Origin: Flavobacterium sp. LHD-85
Lineage (GTDB): Bacteria > Bacteroidota > Bacteroidia > Flavobacteriales > Flavobacteriaceae
Direction of reading: 5' to 3'
DNA length: 64,000 bases
Assembly: GCF_030929595.1 (NCBI RefSeq)
Contig: NZ_JAVFVR010000014.1
Location: 44,788-108,787, forward strand
Shown: piece after piece, positions 17,401 through 26,664 of the stretch
Position numbering within the stretch: the stretch's first letter is position 1
Layout of the letters: every line of letters starts with the position of its first letter
The notes under the pieces: model-generated
The model's database searches: none
Told to the model about the DNA's origin: nothing
What the model saw: the letters and a program-made list of their open reading frames with translations, nothing else
Translations under genes and position numbers: made by a program

Positions 17401-17479
17401 AGTTTTCAGTTTTGTCGCTGTTTACAGTTTTCACTGAGACTGAGACTGAGAGTGAGACTGTAAACTGCGACTGAAAACT
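17401..17479. repeat. inverted repeat with GACTGA units between redoxin and peptidase genes
   Basis: AGTTTTCAG (17401-17409) is matched by CTGAAAACT (17471-17479), with further pairing of CTGTTTACAGT and ACTGTAAACTG inside. The loop consists of GACTGA-type hexamers. It fills nearly the whole junction. Confidence 0.8.
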
Positions 17480-17483
17480 AACT

Positions 17484-18623
17484 TTATGATTTACTGAAAA
17501 TTTCTTTTAGTTTAGATTGCAATTCAGCTTCTCTAAGGTTCTTAGCCAAGATTTTTCCATCAGGTCCAATTAAGTAGTTGGTTGGAACCATTTTTACACC
17601 GTATAAAACAGCCGCTTCATTTTTCCAACCTTTTAAGTCTGAAACATGTGTCCAGGTTAAACCGTCTTTTTCGATTGCTTTTTCCCAAAGTTTCTTTTTG
17701 TCGTCTAGAGAAACTCCCAAAACATCAAATCCTTTTTCATGATACGTTTTGTAGGCTAAAACTACATTTGGATTTTCTTTTCGACAAGGACCGCACCAAG
17801 AAGCCCAAAAATCAACCAAAACATATTTTCCCTTATAATCTGATAATTTTACTGTTTTTCCATTTACGTCAGTTTGCGAGAAATCTAATGCTGGCGCACC
17901 AATAGCCGTTTTGTCGTTAAGATCGATTGTAGCTTTTAATTGTTTTCCGTAAACCGATTTCTGTATTTCTGGAGTTAAAACTCCGTAATACATTTTTACC
18001 TGCTCTGGTGTTCCGTACGAAACAATTCGATCATTAATTACCAAAGCACCAGCAATTTTATCTTTATTCTTTCTGATAAATTTATCGGTTAAATCATCGG
18101 CAAAAGATTGAAGATCTTTCCATTTTTTATCCATTGCCGTTTGCTGTTCCGGAGTTAATTTTACTTTTCCTCCTTGTGTCAGCGAATCAGATAATTTGTA
18201 AATTGGACCTGCAATGTTTTGTATTTTTTTGAACTCATTATCATAAAATGATTTATAGAAATCATTTTGAGTTGCTCCCGTAACTTTAGCTTTAAAAATA
18301 GAATCCTTTTTAGCCTCCACTTTTATTTCTTCATTCGATAAAAGAAAATAAGCACCGTATTCTTCCCCTTTCAATTTAATGGTATGCAATAACGGTTCTG
18401 AAACTTTTCCTGCAAGAGTAAAAGTTCCGTCTTTTTGTATTTGCGCTGAATCTGCAATTTTTTTATTTCCTTTTTCATCTGTATTTTCCAGATAAACCAT
18501 TCCTTTATCCAGTCCAGCGATTGTGCCATTGATTGTAAATCCTTCTTCTTTTTTAGAACAAGAATTCAGCACGGTCAACAATACCATTGCCGATAAACCT
18601 GATTTTAAGATTGTACTTTTCAT
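17484..18623 (-). CDS. TlpA-like lipoprotein thiol-disulfide oxidoreductase
   Basis: Protein of 379 residues with a lipoprotein signal (LLTVLNSC, lipidated Cys22). The N-terminal half (about 27-220) resembles DUF4369, commonly fused to redoxins in Bacteroidota. The C-terminal half (about 240-379) is a thioredoxin/AhpC-TSA fold with WCGPC at 276-280 and the cis-Pro region KMVPTNYLIG. A periplasm-facing, membrane-anchored reductase is expected; DsbD encoded nearby could supply electrons. It is paralogous to the next upstream gene, from which a 100-base repeat-rich junction separates it. Confidence 0.9.
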   Translation of the reverse strand: MKSTILKSGLSAMVLLTVLNSCSKKEEGFTINGTIAGLDKGMVYLENTDEKGNKKIADSAQIQKDGTFTLAGKVSEPLLHTIKLKGEEYGAYFLLSNEEIKVEAKKDSIFKAKVTGATQNDFYKSFYDNEFKKIQNIAGPIYKLSDSLTQGGKVKLTPEQQTAMDKKWKDLQSFADDLTDKFIRKNKDKIAGALVINDRIVSYGTPEQVKMYYGVLTPEIQKSVYGKQLKATIDLNDKTAIGAPALDFSQTDVNGKTVKLSDYKGKYVLVDFWASWCGPCRKENPNVVLAYKTYHEKGFDVLGVSLDDKKKLWEKAIEKDGLTWTHVSDLKGWKNEAAVLYGVKMVPTNYLIGPDGKILAKNLREAELQSKLKEIFSKS

Positions 18624-18652
18624 GTTATATTTTTTTGTTTGTTATTTTTTTT

Positions 18653-18716
18653 GTTTTCAGTCGCAGTCTCAGTCGACAGTTTTCATTGAGACTGAAAACT
18701 GAGACTGAAAGCTGTG
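18653..18716. repeat. imperfect palindrome of GACTGA/CAGTC units between two redoxin genes
   Basis: The left part carries CAGTCGCAGTCTCAGTC and the right part GACTGAAAACTGAGACTGA, which are largely complementary. Composition and units match the elements at 14574-14610 and 17401-17479, and the GTCGCA array at 14441. Confidence 0.75.
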
Positions 18717-18723
18717 ATTTAAT

Positions 18724-19929
18724 TTAAGATTTTAAAAGCTCTTTTAATTTCGCTTCCAATTCTGCACCTCTTAAATTGTCGCCGATAATTACACCTTTAC
18801 TATCGACTAAATAAGTTGCCGGAATTGCTTTTACGTTGAATGACTTACTTACTTTATCGTCGTCCAGAAGATTGTGCCATTGCATGTTTTCTTGTCCAAG
18901 CGCTTTCTGCCAAGCTTTTTCGTCCTTATCAATCGACACGCTTAAAATTTCAAATCCTTTTGGGGCATATTCAGCATAAGCCGTTTTTAAGTTCGGAATT
19001 TCTTTTCGGCATGGACCGCACCAAGATGCCCAAAAATCTACCAAAATATATTTTTTTCCTGCTACAATATCTTTTGCACTATATGCTTTTCCGTCTTTAT
19101 CTTTTAAACTGAAATTGGCGATACTTGTTCCTATTAAAGATTTAGGATTCAAATCTTTATCTAAAATTTGTCCGTAATAACTTTTCTTTGCCACATCAGA
19201 AAACTGATCGTACAAAGGTTTTTGCTCTGCTGTGAAATAGCTAAAATTGGTCATCATAAAGAATGGCCCCCACCAAGTTGCTTTATGTTTTGCAATAAGA
19301 GCTAATGTTGTTTTTTCGACATTTGTAAAAAATGCTTTTTCATCTGCTTCAAATTTTTTCCAAACTGGAAGATTCTGAAGTGAGTCTACCGCTTTTGTAT
19401 TTTTATCACGTCTTGCCGCACCGATTAATTTACTCAATTCGTCGGACTCTTTTGTGTGATACGCTTTGTAATCTTTATCAAGCTGATCTTTATAAGCAAT
19501 TTCTTTTGCATAATAATCATTTGATTTAGAGCCCGTAATTACTACATCTTTAAATTTAATAAATTGACCTTCTTCAGTTGAAACACTTCCAACAGCGGTA
19601 ATCTTTATTTTTGAATTTTCAACCATTACCGGAATGATTCCTTTGTTTTTTCCAAAGACAACATAGAAAAAACGAGGCTCATTTAATTTTCCTGTGAAAG
19701 TAAATTTACCGTCTTTTAATGCTGTTTCAGCAACTGGCAATTCAGAAGTATGTGTAGCTCCGGGAATTAATTTTACTGCCATTCCTTCTTCAAGACCTGC
19801 AATAGTTCCATCAATAGAATATGAAGTTGCTGCTGGAGTTACTGCTTTTTTCTTTTGTGCCTGACCGCTGTTTGAAATCATAAACAAGCAAATGCACAGT
19901 CCTAATATTTTATATTTAATCGTATTCAT
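18724..19929 (-). CDS. TlpA-like thiol-disulfide oxidoreductase
   Basis: Protein of 401 residues with an N-terminal signal peptide (IKYKILGLCICLFMISNSGQAQ). A DUF4369-type domain (about 37-240) precedes a thioredoxin-fold domain (about 265-401) with WCGPC at 303-307 and the cis-Pro motif KAIPATYLVD. No lipobox is evident, unlike its paralogue at 17484-18623, so this copy is probably soluble in the periplasm. It follows susD in the same leftward operon, and a hairpin lies 21 bases before its start. Pairs of redoxins next to SusC/SusD suggest protection or maturation of imported or exported thiol proteins, which is inference. Confidence 0.88.
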   Translation of the reverse strand: MNTIKYKILGLCICLFMISNSGQAQKKKAVTPAATSYSIDGTIAGLEEGMAVKLIPGATHTSELPVAETALKDGKFTFTGKLNEPRFFYVVFGKNKGIIPVMVENSKIKITAVGSVSTEEGQFIKFKDVVITGSKSNDYYAKEIAYKDQLDKDYKAYHTKESDELSKLIGAARRDKNTKAVDSLQNLPVWKKFEADEKAFFTNVEKTTLALIAKHKATWWGPFFMMTNFSYFTAEQKPLYDQFSDVAKKSYYGQILDKDLNPKSLIGTSIANFSLKDKDGKAYSAKDIVAGKKYILVDFWASWCGPCRKEIPNLKTAYAEYAPKGFEILSVSIDKDEKAWQKALGQENMQWHNLLDDDKVSKSFNVKAIPATYLVDSKGVIIGDNLRGAELEAKLKELLKS

Positions 19930-19949
19930 TTTTGATTGATATTTTAAGA

Positions 19950-19986
19950 AAAGCTTCCTTTTCGGAGTTCCTAATCAGGAAGCTTT
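19950..19986. promoter_or_regulatory. intercistronic hairpin between susD and redoxin gene
   Basis: AAAGCTTCCT (19950-19959) pairs with AGGAAGCTTT (19977-19986), a perfect 10-bp stem with a 17-base loop. On the minus strand it is followed by TTTTCTT and lies 21 bases before the start of the redoxin gene. It may lower downstream expression or protect the susCD message. Confidence 0.65.
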
Positions 19987-19993
19987 ACAGTTA

Positions 19994-21400
19994 TTATTTA
20001 TCTACGTTTTGTGTTATTGTTCCGTTTCCTGGATTATTTATTGCTCCTTGCGGGAACGGAGATGTCCATAAATGAGAATCAGAAGAAAGCGTGTATGTTT
20101 TACCACCAACTACTTTTGTGAAACTAACTTTGTAAATTCCTTCAGCATTTAAACGGCGCGCGTCTGCATATGGGATAAGTGTCATAATCAGTTCATTGTT
20201 TTTTGTTCTATAAATGGCATTCAAAGCTGTTGTTTTATCAGCAGTTGAAATGTCTTGATAAGAAGCTGGAAGAATACGTGTTTTACGAACAGTATTTAAA
20301 ACTCCCAACGCTTCACTAATTTTATTATCGCGAGCAAGACATTCTGCTTTAATTAAATAAACCTCTACGGTTGTGATTCCACCAAAATTGAAAGCTCCAG
20401 TCAAAGTTCTTCTGTATGAAGTCTCAGCACCTACTGTTCTGATTTTCCATCGAGAAATAAATCTTGCATCGCCTGTTTCAAAACGCTGTGCACGTTCTAC
20501 CGGAATGTCAAATTCTGCTCCTAAATTTGAAGAACTTCCGTGACGAAACGTATAATTTTCGACATAATTGAATCCCATTGGAGATGGAGTTGTAGTATAC
20601 GAATTTGGAACATCGATTACCGCTTTATTAGCATTGTAATATCCAATCCAGTCGTATAGTTTATTATTTTCTGCTAATGCTAAATCGGCATTTTTTAGAG
20701 CTTCTGCATAATTATTCATCTGCAGATTAACTCTTGCATTGAAAGCATAACCAGCGCCTAAATTTGGATGCAGCGCCGTCTGAGAAACTTTTGGCAGATA
20801 AGGCAGCGCATCTTTTATATCATTTAAAATAAAATCATATAATTCCTGAATAGTTACCTGTTTGCTTGGCGCATTAATATTAGCGCTTGTAATTAACGGA
20901 ACAGATAATTTTGTAGATGCTGTTGAGGCCACATAAGTATCTGCATAAAAATTTACCACATTAAAATAGTTCATGGCACGCAATAATTTTGCCTGAGCCC
21001 AAACTACTCTTTGCTCCTGTTCGGTTGCTTTTGTCGTTGTTAAAGCATTTTCGATTATTAAATTAAAAGTCGAAATTCCTTGATAACCTCCATAGTAAGT
21101 TCCTTCATCTGATGGTTTCAATTCGATACGGTTTGCACTTTCGTCCCACATATAATTTGCATTATACAATCTATTGCTTGATAAAGTTGCAGCGTTTACA
21201 AACTGATCGTTTAATACGTGCAAAGCTGGCAAAACGTCTACTCTCTGGTTGGTGTATTCATCTCTTAAAAAAGCTTCAAAATCGGCTAATGTAGTTGGTG
21301 ATTTTGATCCTTTTGGCACATCATCCAAGTAGTTTTCGCAAGATGCAAAAGTCAATCCTAAAGCTAAAATGCACACTACATTTCTATATATTTTTTTCAT
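19994..21400 (-). CDS. SusD/RagB family outer-membrane lipoprotein
   Basis: Protein of 468 residues with a lipoprotein signal (ALGLTFASC, Cys21) and the typical SusD start ENYLDDVPKGSKSPTTLADFEAFL. TPR-like helical segments (YFNVVNFYADTYV, AYAFNARVNLQMNNYAEALKNADLAL) and a late EVYLIKAECLARDNKISEALGVLNTVR segment fit the family. SusD proteins cap the SusC barrel on the cell surface and bind the substrate. The stop of susC lies 19 bases upstream, so the two are co-transcribed. The substrate cannot be read from the sequence; the FecR/sigma control and redoxin/peptidase partners differ from the xylan locus further right. Confidence 0.93.
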   Translation of the reverse strand: MKKIYRNVVCILALGLTFASCENYLDDVPKGSKSPTTLADFEAFLRDEYTNQRVDVLPALHVLNDQFVNAATLSSNRLYNANYMWDESANRIELKPSDEGTYYGGYQGISTFNLIIENALTTTKATEQEQRVVWAQAKLLRAMNYFNVVNFYADTYVASTASTKLSVPLITSANINAPSKQVTIQELYDFILNDIKDALPYLPKVSQTALHPNLGAGYAFNARVNLQMNNYAEALKNADLALAENNKLYDWIGYYNANKAVIDVPNSYTTTPSPMGFNYVENYTFRHGSSSNLGAEFDIPVERAQRFETGDARFISRWKIRTVGAETSYRRTLTGAFNFGGITTVEVYLIKAECLARDNKISEALGVLNTVRKTRILPASYQDISTADKTTALNAIYRTKNNELIMTLIPYADARRLNAEGIYKVSFTKVVGGKTYTLSSDSHLWTSPFPQGAINNPGNGTITQNVDK

Positions 21401-21418
21401 CGTCTAGTCTTTAAAAAA

Positions 21419-24400
21419 TTAAAAATTAACATTCACACCAAAAACAAAACTTGGAGATTGGAAACCATTCAATAGGAATTTGGCATCTCTGCTTTTTGCT
21501 GCAGTAAACACATTTTCGGCATTTAGATTAAAACGAACTCCATCTAATTTTACTCTCTTCATCAATTCTTTTGGCATTTGATAAGCCAATGAAACGTTGC
21601 TTAATCTAATATTTGAAGCATCTAGGATGTTAATATCTGCGTATGAATAAATAGTACGTGAATCTGAACTAAAATCGGATTCATATTCATAAACTACTCT
21701 CGGAACATTTGTAAAAGCCTCATCTCCTGGCTGCTGCCAACGATCTCTAATATGATTGTTTACAACTGTAATATCTGTTACATAACCACCCATTGCGCTA
21801 TTATAATTATTGTTTAACATTGGCAAGTAGCTATTTCTAATTTTATGTCCTAACTCGTAAATGAAAAGTGCTGAGAGCGAGAAATTTTTGTAATTAGCTG
21901 AAGTATGGAATGATCCGCTGTGAGTTGGTACTGTTGAACCATAATCTTTAATAGCATCAAGTTGCCCCGGATTGTATTTTACTGCTGTTCCGTTTGCATC
22001 ATAAACCTGTGGCAATCCTGCGTTGTTCAGCCCTGCCCATTGGTAACCGTAAATAGAGTTAAAACTTGTTCCTACTCGCGGAAAAGATTGTGCTTGATCT
22101 AACTGTAAATAATAAACTGGTGCTTTTACATTTATAAAATCTACTTTATTTTTATTATTAGCATACAAAATAGCAGCATCCCATGAGAATGAAGGTGTTT
22201 TTACGATTGTTCCTCTCAAAGTTACCTCGATTCCTTTATTTGTCATTCCTCCATTGTTGATGGTATAAGTAGAATAGCCCCATCCTTCTGTTGGAATTCC
22301 TTGGCTGCTTGCTAATAAATCTTCTCCTTTTTTGTTATAAAAGTCAAAGCTTCCGCTTAGTCTGCTTTTGAATAATGAAAAATCCAAACCAATATTGGTC
22401 GTAGTTGTTTTTTCCCAAGATAATTCTGGATTTGGTCTTGATCTTACGGTTCCCTGAGTTCCTCCAACATTCGAATTTGAATTGTAATAAGCTGTTAAAT
22501 AAGGAGCTGTATCTTTTGCAATATTTCCTAAAATACCATAAGAAGCACGTACTTTAAGCGCGTCTACCCATGAAACTTTAAAGAAAGATTCTTTATCAAT
22601 ATTCCATCCTGCTCCAGCAGACCAAGTTGGTTTATTTTGATATTTACTGTCTGTTCCCCAAAGATTAGAACGATCCATACGTATACTTCCAGAAACGGTA
22701 TATCTTCCGTCATACGTATATCCGCCTGTTGAGTAGAGAGATACAAAACGGTTTAGCATTTCTTTTTCTAATGAAAAATCGTCCTGAACCATATAACCTC
22801 CAAAAACTCCTCCGTATACTTTAAGTAAATCTGCCTGATTTATTGGAGTAAAACCTAAAGTCTGAGCATCATAACCGTAACGGGTATTATTGCTGAATTC
22901 TAATTTTGTATGGCGGATTTCCATACCGGCAATAGCAGAAAAATCGTGTTTTTCATTAAAAGTCTGATTGAAATTTAACTGCTGACGGAAATTGTAAGCG
23001 TTTGTAAACTGATTGGTTTCTTTTATAATATCGCCATAAGGAAGATTGTAAACCGCTTTATTGTTTACAATAGTAACCAATTCGTTTACTCTCTTTCTTG
23101 TGTAATAAGAATCTTTGCCAAAAAGCTGTTCTGCACGATCTGAACCATATTCGTATTGGAACATTGCATTGTATGTAAAGGCTTTGCTGAATTTCACATT
23201 AAACTTTGCGTAAGTTCTGTTTAGGAAGTTTTTGTTTTCAATAAGATTTCTTCCAAATTCATCCATTGGCGTAATGTCCATATTGTACAGTCCATAATTC
23301 TGCATAGACTGAAGCGTAAAATTATTGTAGCGAGACGCAGCTGTCGAAACAAAATTTGTCCCATCATTATTTACCAATTGGTTATATGGCTGAAATTTAA
23401 ATCCAGGGGCTGATGCCAAATAACTTTGTGTATCTCCTGTTCCGTAGTTTAAATAAGCTCCTAAATCTAATGACAGCCAGCTGTTAATTTGAGTAGAATT
23501 CTTCAGATTAATTCCCACAGACTGATTTTCAGAGTACATATCTTCTAACTGATTGTCTTTGTAAGTGATCGATGCATTAAAAGTATTGTTTTCACTTGCT
23601 TTACCTAAACTAAGATTGTGCTGCATAAAATACTGATCGCGTTTTGCATATTTTGCAATATCATCATAATACTTATATCCTTGTGCGCCAAGTGTGTTCA
23701 ATCGATTATTCATTTCTGCCATAGAAATTTTGCCTGCATAACCATTCAATAAAGTATTCATTCCTAAACTTGTAAATGCAGCATTATTCAATAATGATTG
23801 CGCATAAGTCCCAGCATTTGCGCCTTGCAAATTCTGGTTTCCTGCTGCCCAACCTTTTTCTAAACCAATAATATCAGCTGAATCCGTTAGGTTTCCGGTA
23901 TAATTTCTATAAGGCGTAACGGTTAAATTGCTTGAAAAAGAAATATTTGTTTTTCCAGCTTTTGCTTTTTTGGTTGTAATAACTACCACCCCATTTGCTG
24001 CACGAGAACCATAAATAGAAGCCGCTGCCGCATCTTTTAAAACTGTAATTGTTTCGATATCTTCTAAATTCAGATTCGGTACATTTTCTTCTATAGTGGC
24101 ATAAGGCGTTAGTTTTGTACTTTCTACAGGAAATCCGTCAATAACGTATAGAGGATAAACTACACCTCTCATAGTTGTAGTACCACGAATTTTACCATCC
24201 TGATATCCAACAATACGTCCTTCCAAAATTTTATCCATACTGCTCAAACGCTGTTCCTGAAACTCTTTTGCTTTCAGATTGGAGAAAGAACCTGTTATTT
24301 TCTCAGCAGTAATATTTTGGTAACCAGTTGTTAAAACCAAACCTTCCAATTGCTGTACATCTTCTTTTAAAACAACATTGATAACACTTCTTCCTTCAAC

Positions 24401-24991
24401 TTTTATTTCCTGTCTCACATATCCTAAATAAGAATAAGCCAAAGTAGTTTCGCTGCTTACCGCAATAATCTGATATTCTCCATTAAAATCGGTATTTACA
24501 CCTCTTCCAGAGCCATTATCCGCAACTGCTGCACCAACTAAAGGCATTCCTTTTTCATCTGTAACCCTACCTTTTACGATAAAATCAGCCACTTCCTTTT
24601 TTGCTTCAATCGGTTTTTCGGTAGCTATTTTTTTAGGCGTCAGAATAATATGGTTTCCTGATACTTTAAAATCGGTACTGGTATTATTAAAAATTTTGTT
24701 TAAAATAACTTCGATTGAAGTTTCGTATGCATTTACGTCGATTACTCTGTTTAAATCTACAGATCTTACATTGTAAACAAATCTGTAATCTGTAGTATAT
24801 TCAAGCCTTTCAATCACTTTAGCAACAGTCATATTGCTGGCATTAAAAGAAATCTTGTTTTTTTGAGAATAAGTGGTTCCGGCGTGCATTACTGTTAAGG
24901 CAGTCAGTAGAAATAATGTGGTCAATTTCATTTTCAAATCAAATTTCAAAAAAGGCTTATCAAACCTGATTCTGTTCAAGAGTTTTTTCAT
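21419..24991 (-). CDS. SusC/RagA family TonB-dependent receptor with STN signalling domain
   Basis: Protein of 1190 residues. After a signal peptide (MKLTTLFLLTALTVMHAGTTYSQ, preceded by a basic leader) comes an STN domain (about 48-120, ISFNASNMTVAKVIERLEYTTDYRFVYNVRSV). It is followed by a carboxypeptidase-regulatory-like domain (about 138-220), a TonB plug (about 235-345, with DAAAASIYGSRAANGVVVITTKK) and a 22-strand-type barrel. STN domains let TonB-dependent receptors signal through an anti-sigma factor, and fecR and an ECF sigma gene lie directly upstream. The protein imports substrate together with the SusD partner. Its 245-base upstream region holds a hairpin and T-rich repeats but no clear housekeeping promoter, as expected for ECF control. 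Confidence 0.94.
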   Translation of the reverse strand: MKKLLNRIRFDKPFLKFDLKMKLTTLFLLTALTVMHAGTTYSQKNKISFNASNMTVAKVIERLEYTTDYRFVYNVRSVDLNRVIDVNAYETSIEVILNKIFNNTSTDFKVSGNHIILTPKKIATEKPIEAKKEVADFIVKGRVTDEKGMPLVGAAVADNGSGRGVNTDFNGEYQIIAVSSETTLAYSYLGYVRQEIKVEGRSVINVVLKEDVQQLEGLVLTTGYQNITAEKITGSFSNLKAKEFQEQRLSSMDKILEGRIVGYQDGKIRGTTTMRGVVYPLYVIDGFPVESTKLTPYATIEENVPNLNLEDIETITVLKDAAAASIYGSRAANGVVVITTKKAKAGKTNISFSSNLTVTPYRNYTGNLTDSADIIGLEKGWAAGNQNLQGANAGTYAQSLLNNAAFTSLGMNTLLNGYAGKISMAEMNNRLNTLGAQGYKYYDDIAKYAKRDQYFMQHNLSLGKASENNTFNASITYKDNQLEDMYSENQSVGINLKNSTQINSWLSLDLGAYLNYGTGDTQSYLASAPGFKFQPYNQLVNNDGTNFVSTAASRYNNFTLQSMQNYGLYNMDITPMDEFGRNLIENKNFLNRTYAKFNVKFSKAFTYNAMFQYEYGSDRAEQLFGKDSYYTRKRVNELVTIVNNKAVYNLPYGDIIKETNQFTNAYNFRQQLNFNQTFNEKHDFSAIAGMEIRHTKLEFSNNTRYGYDAQTLGFTPINQADLLKVYGGVFGGYMVQDDFSLEKEMLNRFVSLYSTGGYTYDGRYTVSGSIRMDRSNLWGTDSKYQNKPTWSAGAGWNIDKESFFKVSWVDALKVRASYGILGNIAKDTAPYLTAYYNSNSNVGGTQGTVRSRPNPELSWEKTTTTNIGLDFSLFKSRLSGSFDFYNKKGEDLLASSQGIPTEGWGYSTYTINNGGMTNKGIEVTLRGTIVKTPSFSWDAAILYANNKNKVDFINVKAPVYYLQLDQAQSFPRVGTSFNSIYGYQWAGLNNAGLPQVYDANGTAVKYNPGQLDAIKDYGSTVPTHSGSFHTSANYKNFSLSALFIYELGHKIRNSYLPMLNNNYNSAMGGYVTDITVVNNHIRDRWQQPGDEAFTNVPRVVYEYESDFSSDSRTIYSYADINILDASNIRLSNVSLAYQMPKELMKRVKLDGVRFNLNAENVFTAAKSRDAKFLLNGFQSPSFVFGVNVNF

Positions 24992-25047
24992 ACTTTTAAA
25001 ATGTTTTTTTAATGTTGGTTGGTTAATTAACTGACCGCATATATTCT

Positions 25048-25082
25048 ACCGGGAAATGTTGGCGCATTTTCCGGTTTTTTTA
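25048..25082 (+). terminator. terminator-shaped hairpin on the strand opposite susC
   Basis: ACCGGGAAATG (25048-25058), loop TTGGCG and CATTTTCCGGT (25065-25075) form an 11-bp stem including one G-T pair. TTTTTT follows only on the plus strand. All genes here are leftward, so it would end an antisense RNA, or it acts as a leader hairpin for susC. Confidence 0.5.
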
Positions 25083-25126
25083 TAACGATCCTTTTCATTT
25101 TGGATTTTTGTTACATAGGCCTATTT

Positions 25127-25172
25127 ATTTTAGATTTTAGATTTTAGATTTCTGATTGTTGATTTTAGATTT
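25127..25172. repeat. short tandem TTTTAGA-type repeats
   Basis: Several imperfect 7-base units (TTTTAGA, ATTTTAG) repeat between fecR and susC. A similar phrase, GTTGATTTTAGATT, occurs at about 14411-14424 next to the hexamer array, suggesting a dispersed family. Confidence 0.6.
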
Positions 25173-25236
25173 CTCAATCTTGCTTTTTATCTCTTTTTTT
25201 ATTTTTGTCTTACTTCTTTTCTCTTTATTCTATTTT

Positions 25237-26385
25237 CTATTTAATAGTAATTCTGTCTCGGTCAATATCATAATCAATCTTATAGCTGTCGCTGAAATAT
25301 TTTAGAACAACTTCGATTGGTTCATTGTCAAAACGGGCATTGAAAATTTCTTTTCCGAGGGTTTTATTTCTGTTAATGAACGTAACGTTGTATTGGCGTT
25401 CCAGTTTTTTAATAATATCATCAAAAGAAGCATTTTTAAAAACCAGACTTCCTTTTACCCAAGCCGTATAATATTCTGTATTAACTTGTTCTATGGCAAT
25501 TTTTGATTGCCCTTTTAGATTCGAACCTTTGTCTCCCGGTTTCAAATACACCTGATCTTCTTTTGTTTTCTGATCTTTATAAAGCGCAACTTTTCCTTCA
25601 ACCAAAACAACATCGGTACTTACATTTTCGCTATACGTGTCTACATTGAATTTTGTTCCCAAAACCTCAACATTTATATTCTGTGTATTCACATTAAATG
25701 GATGTGCTTTGTCTTTCTCCACTTCAAAAAAAGCTTCTCCTAAAAGGTACACTTGACGATTCTGATTTTTACCAAACTGCACAGGATATCTCAATGAGGT
25801 TCCCGCATTTAAATGCACAAGCGTTCCGTCAGACAATTGCACTTCAAACTTTTTTCCGTACGGAATCCTGATGGTATTGTAAACCAGCGCTCCATCAGAA
25901 TACGCTTTTGTATAAACCAATTTGCCTTTTTCCTGTCTTCCAATTACATTTCCGTATTTATCGGTTATGTTTCTGGCATCGTTTGCATTAAGATTCTGCG
26001 ATTCGTTTCCTAGCTGCAATACAATTTCATCTTCTCTCGGAATAATAATATTTGGTTTTGAATGAGAATTGCTTGAATTTTTATAGAAATAAAAACCTCC
26101 CAAAGCCACAATCAAAATCGCTGCATATTTGTAATAAGATGAAAATCTCCGTTTATAAAAAACATTATTTTCATTCTTGATTCGCTCCGAAAGTTTTTTT
26201 CTAACCTCAGTAGAATCAAAAGTGTTCAAAGCAGCATCAATTGCATAATTGGTTTTTACAAAATCCTTAAATGCAATTTGATTCTCTTCTTCTTTTAACC
26301 ACTCCGTAAGCTCCTCAATCTCTTCTTGAGAAGCCTGATTTGTGATAAATTTAACAATTAGTCGCTCTGACTTTTTTACTGTCAT
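25237..26385 (-). CDS. FecR family anti-sigma factor
   Basis: Protein of 382 residues. The cytoplasmic N-terminus (MTVKKSERLIVKFITNQASQEEIEELTEWL) fits an anti-sigma region. One membrane segment (YAAILIVALGGFYFY, about 86-100) leads to a periplasmic FecR domain (about 160-270, GKKFEVQLSDGTLVHLNAGTSLRYP) and a C-terminal DUF4974-type domain that would meet the STN domain of SusC. I set the start at ATG 26385; an in-frame ATG 39 bases upstream lacks the family-like beginning. It lies between the divergent sigma gene and susC and should hold that sigma factor until the receptor signals substrate binding. Confidence 0.93.
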   Translation of the reverse strand: MTVKKSERLIVKFITNQASQEEIEELTEWLKEEENQIAFKDFVKTNYAIDAALNTFDSTEVRKKLSERIKNENNVFYKRRFSSYYKYAAILIVALGGFYFYKNSSNSHSKPNIIIPREDEIVLQLGNESQNLNANDARNITDKYGNVIGRQEKGKLVYTKAYSDGALVYNTIRIPYGKKFEVQLSDGTLVHLNAGTSLRYPVQFGKNQNRQVYLLGEAFFEVEKDKAHPFNVNTQNINVEVLGTKFNVDTYSENVSTDVVLVEGKVALYKDQKTKEDQVYLKPGDKGSNLKGQSKIAIEQVNTEYYTAWVKGSLVFKNASFDDIIKKLERQYNVTFINRNKTLGKEIFNARFDNEPIEVVLKYFSDSYKIDYDIDRDRITIK

Positions 26386-26537
26386 TTTAGTTGTTTTTAA
26401 TATTATTACGAAGCCAAAAAACAAAACCCTAACAATTTGATAAAGTTTTTTTCATTTTGGTGCATTTTTTATTTTTCACAAGTCTTTTCTTTCAATAAAA
26501 CTCGACTAATTTGGTAGAAATTATAAAACAAAAGATT

Positions 26538-26545
26538 TATATTTG
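26538..26545 (+). promoter_or_regulatory. possible -7 element (TATATTTG) upstream of the ECF sigma gene
   Basis: TATATTTG matches the TAnnTTTG element of Bacteroidota. A TTG at 26511-26513 is 24 bases upstream, slightly more than the usual spacing. It would give a leader of about 115 bases for the sigma gene. Confidence 0.35.
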
Positions 26546-26664
26546 CATTTTATTCCTTTTTTATTTGTAATAAATTTCGAATAGAAAAGAAAAAAAGAAG
26601 TCGTTTTGAGCAATTTCAGTTCACTTTTTACCCTAAAAAACTATTAATTTATATATTTGTTTTT

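Noticed and set aside
26652..26659. Second TATATTTG directly before the ECF sigma gene as its promoter
   Set aside because: It lies only five bases before the start codon and has no TTG at a suitable distance; the copy at 26538 is better placed.
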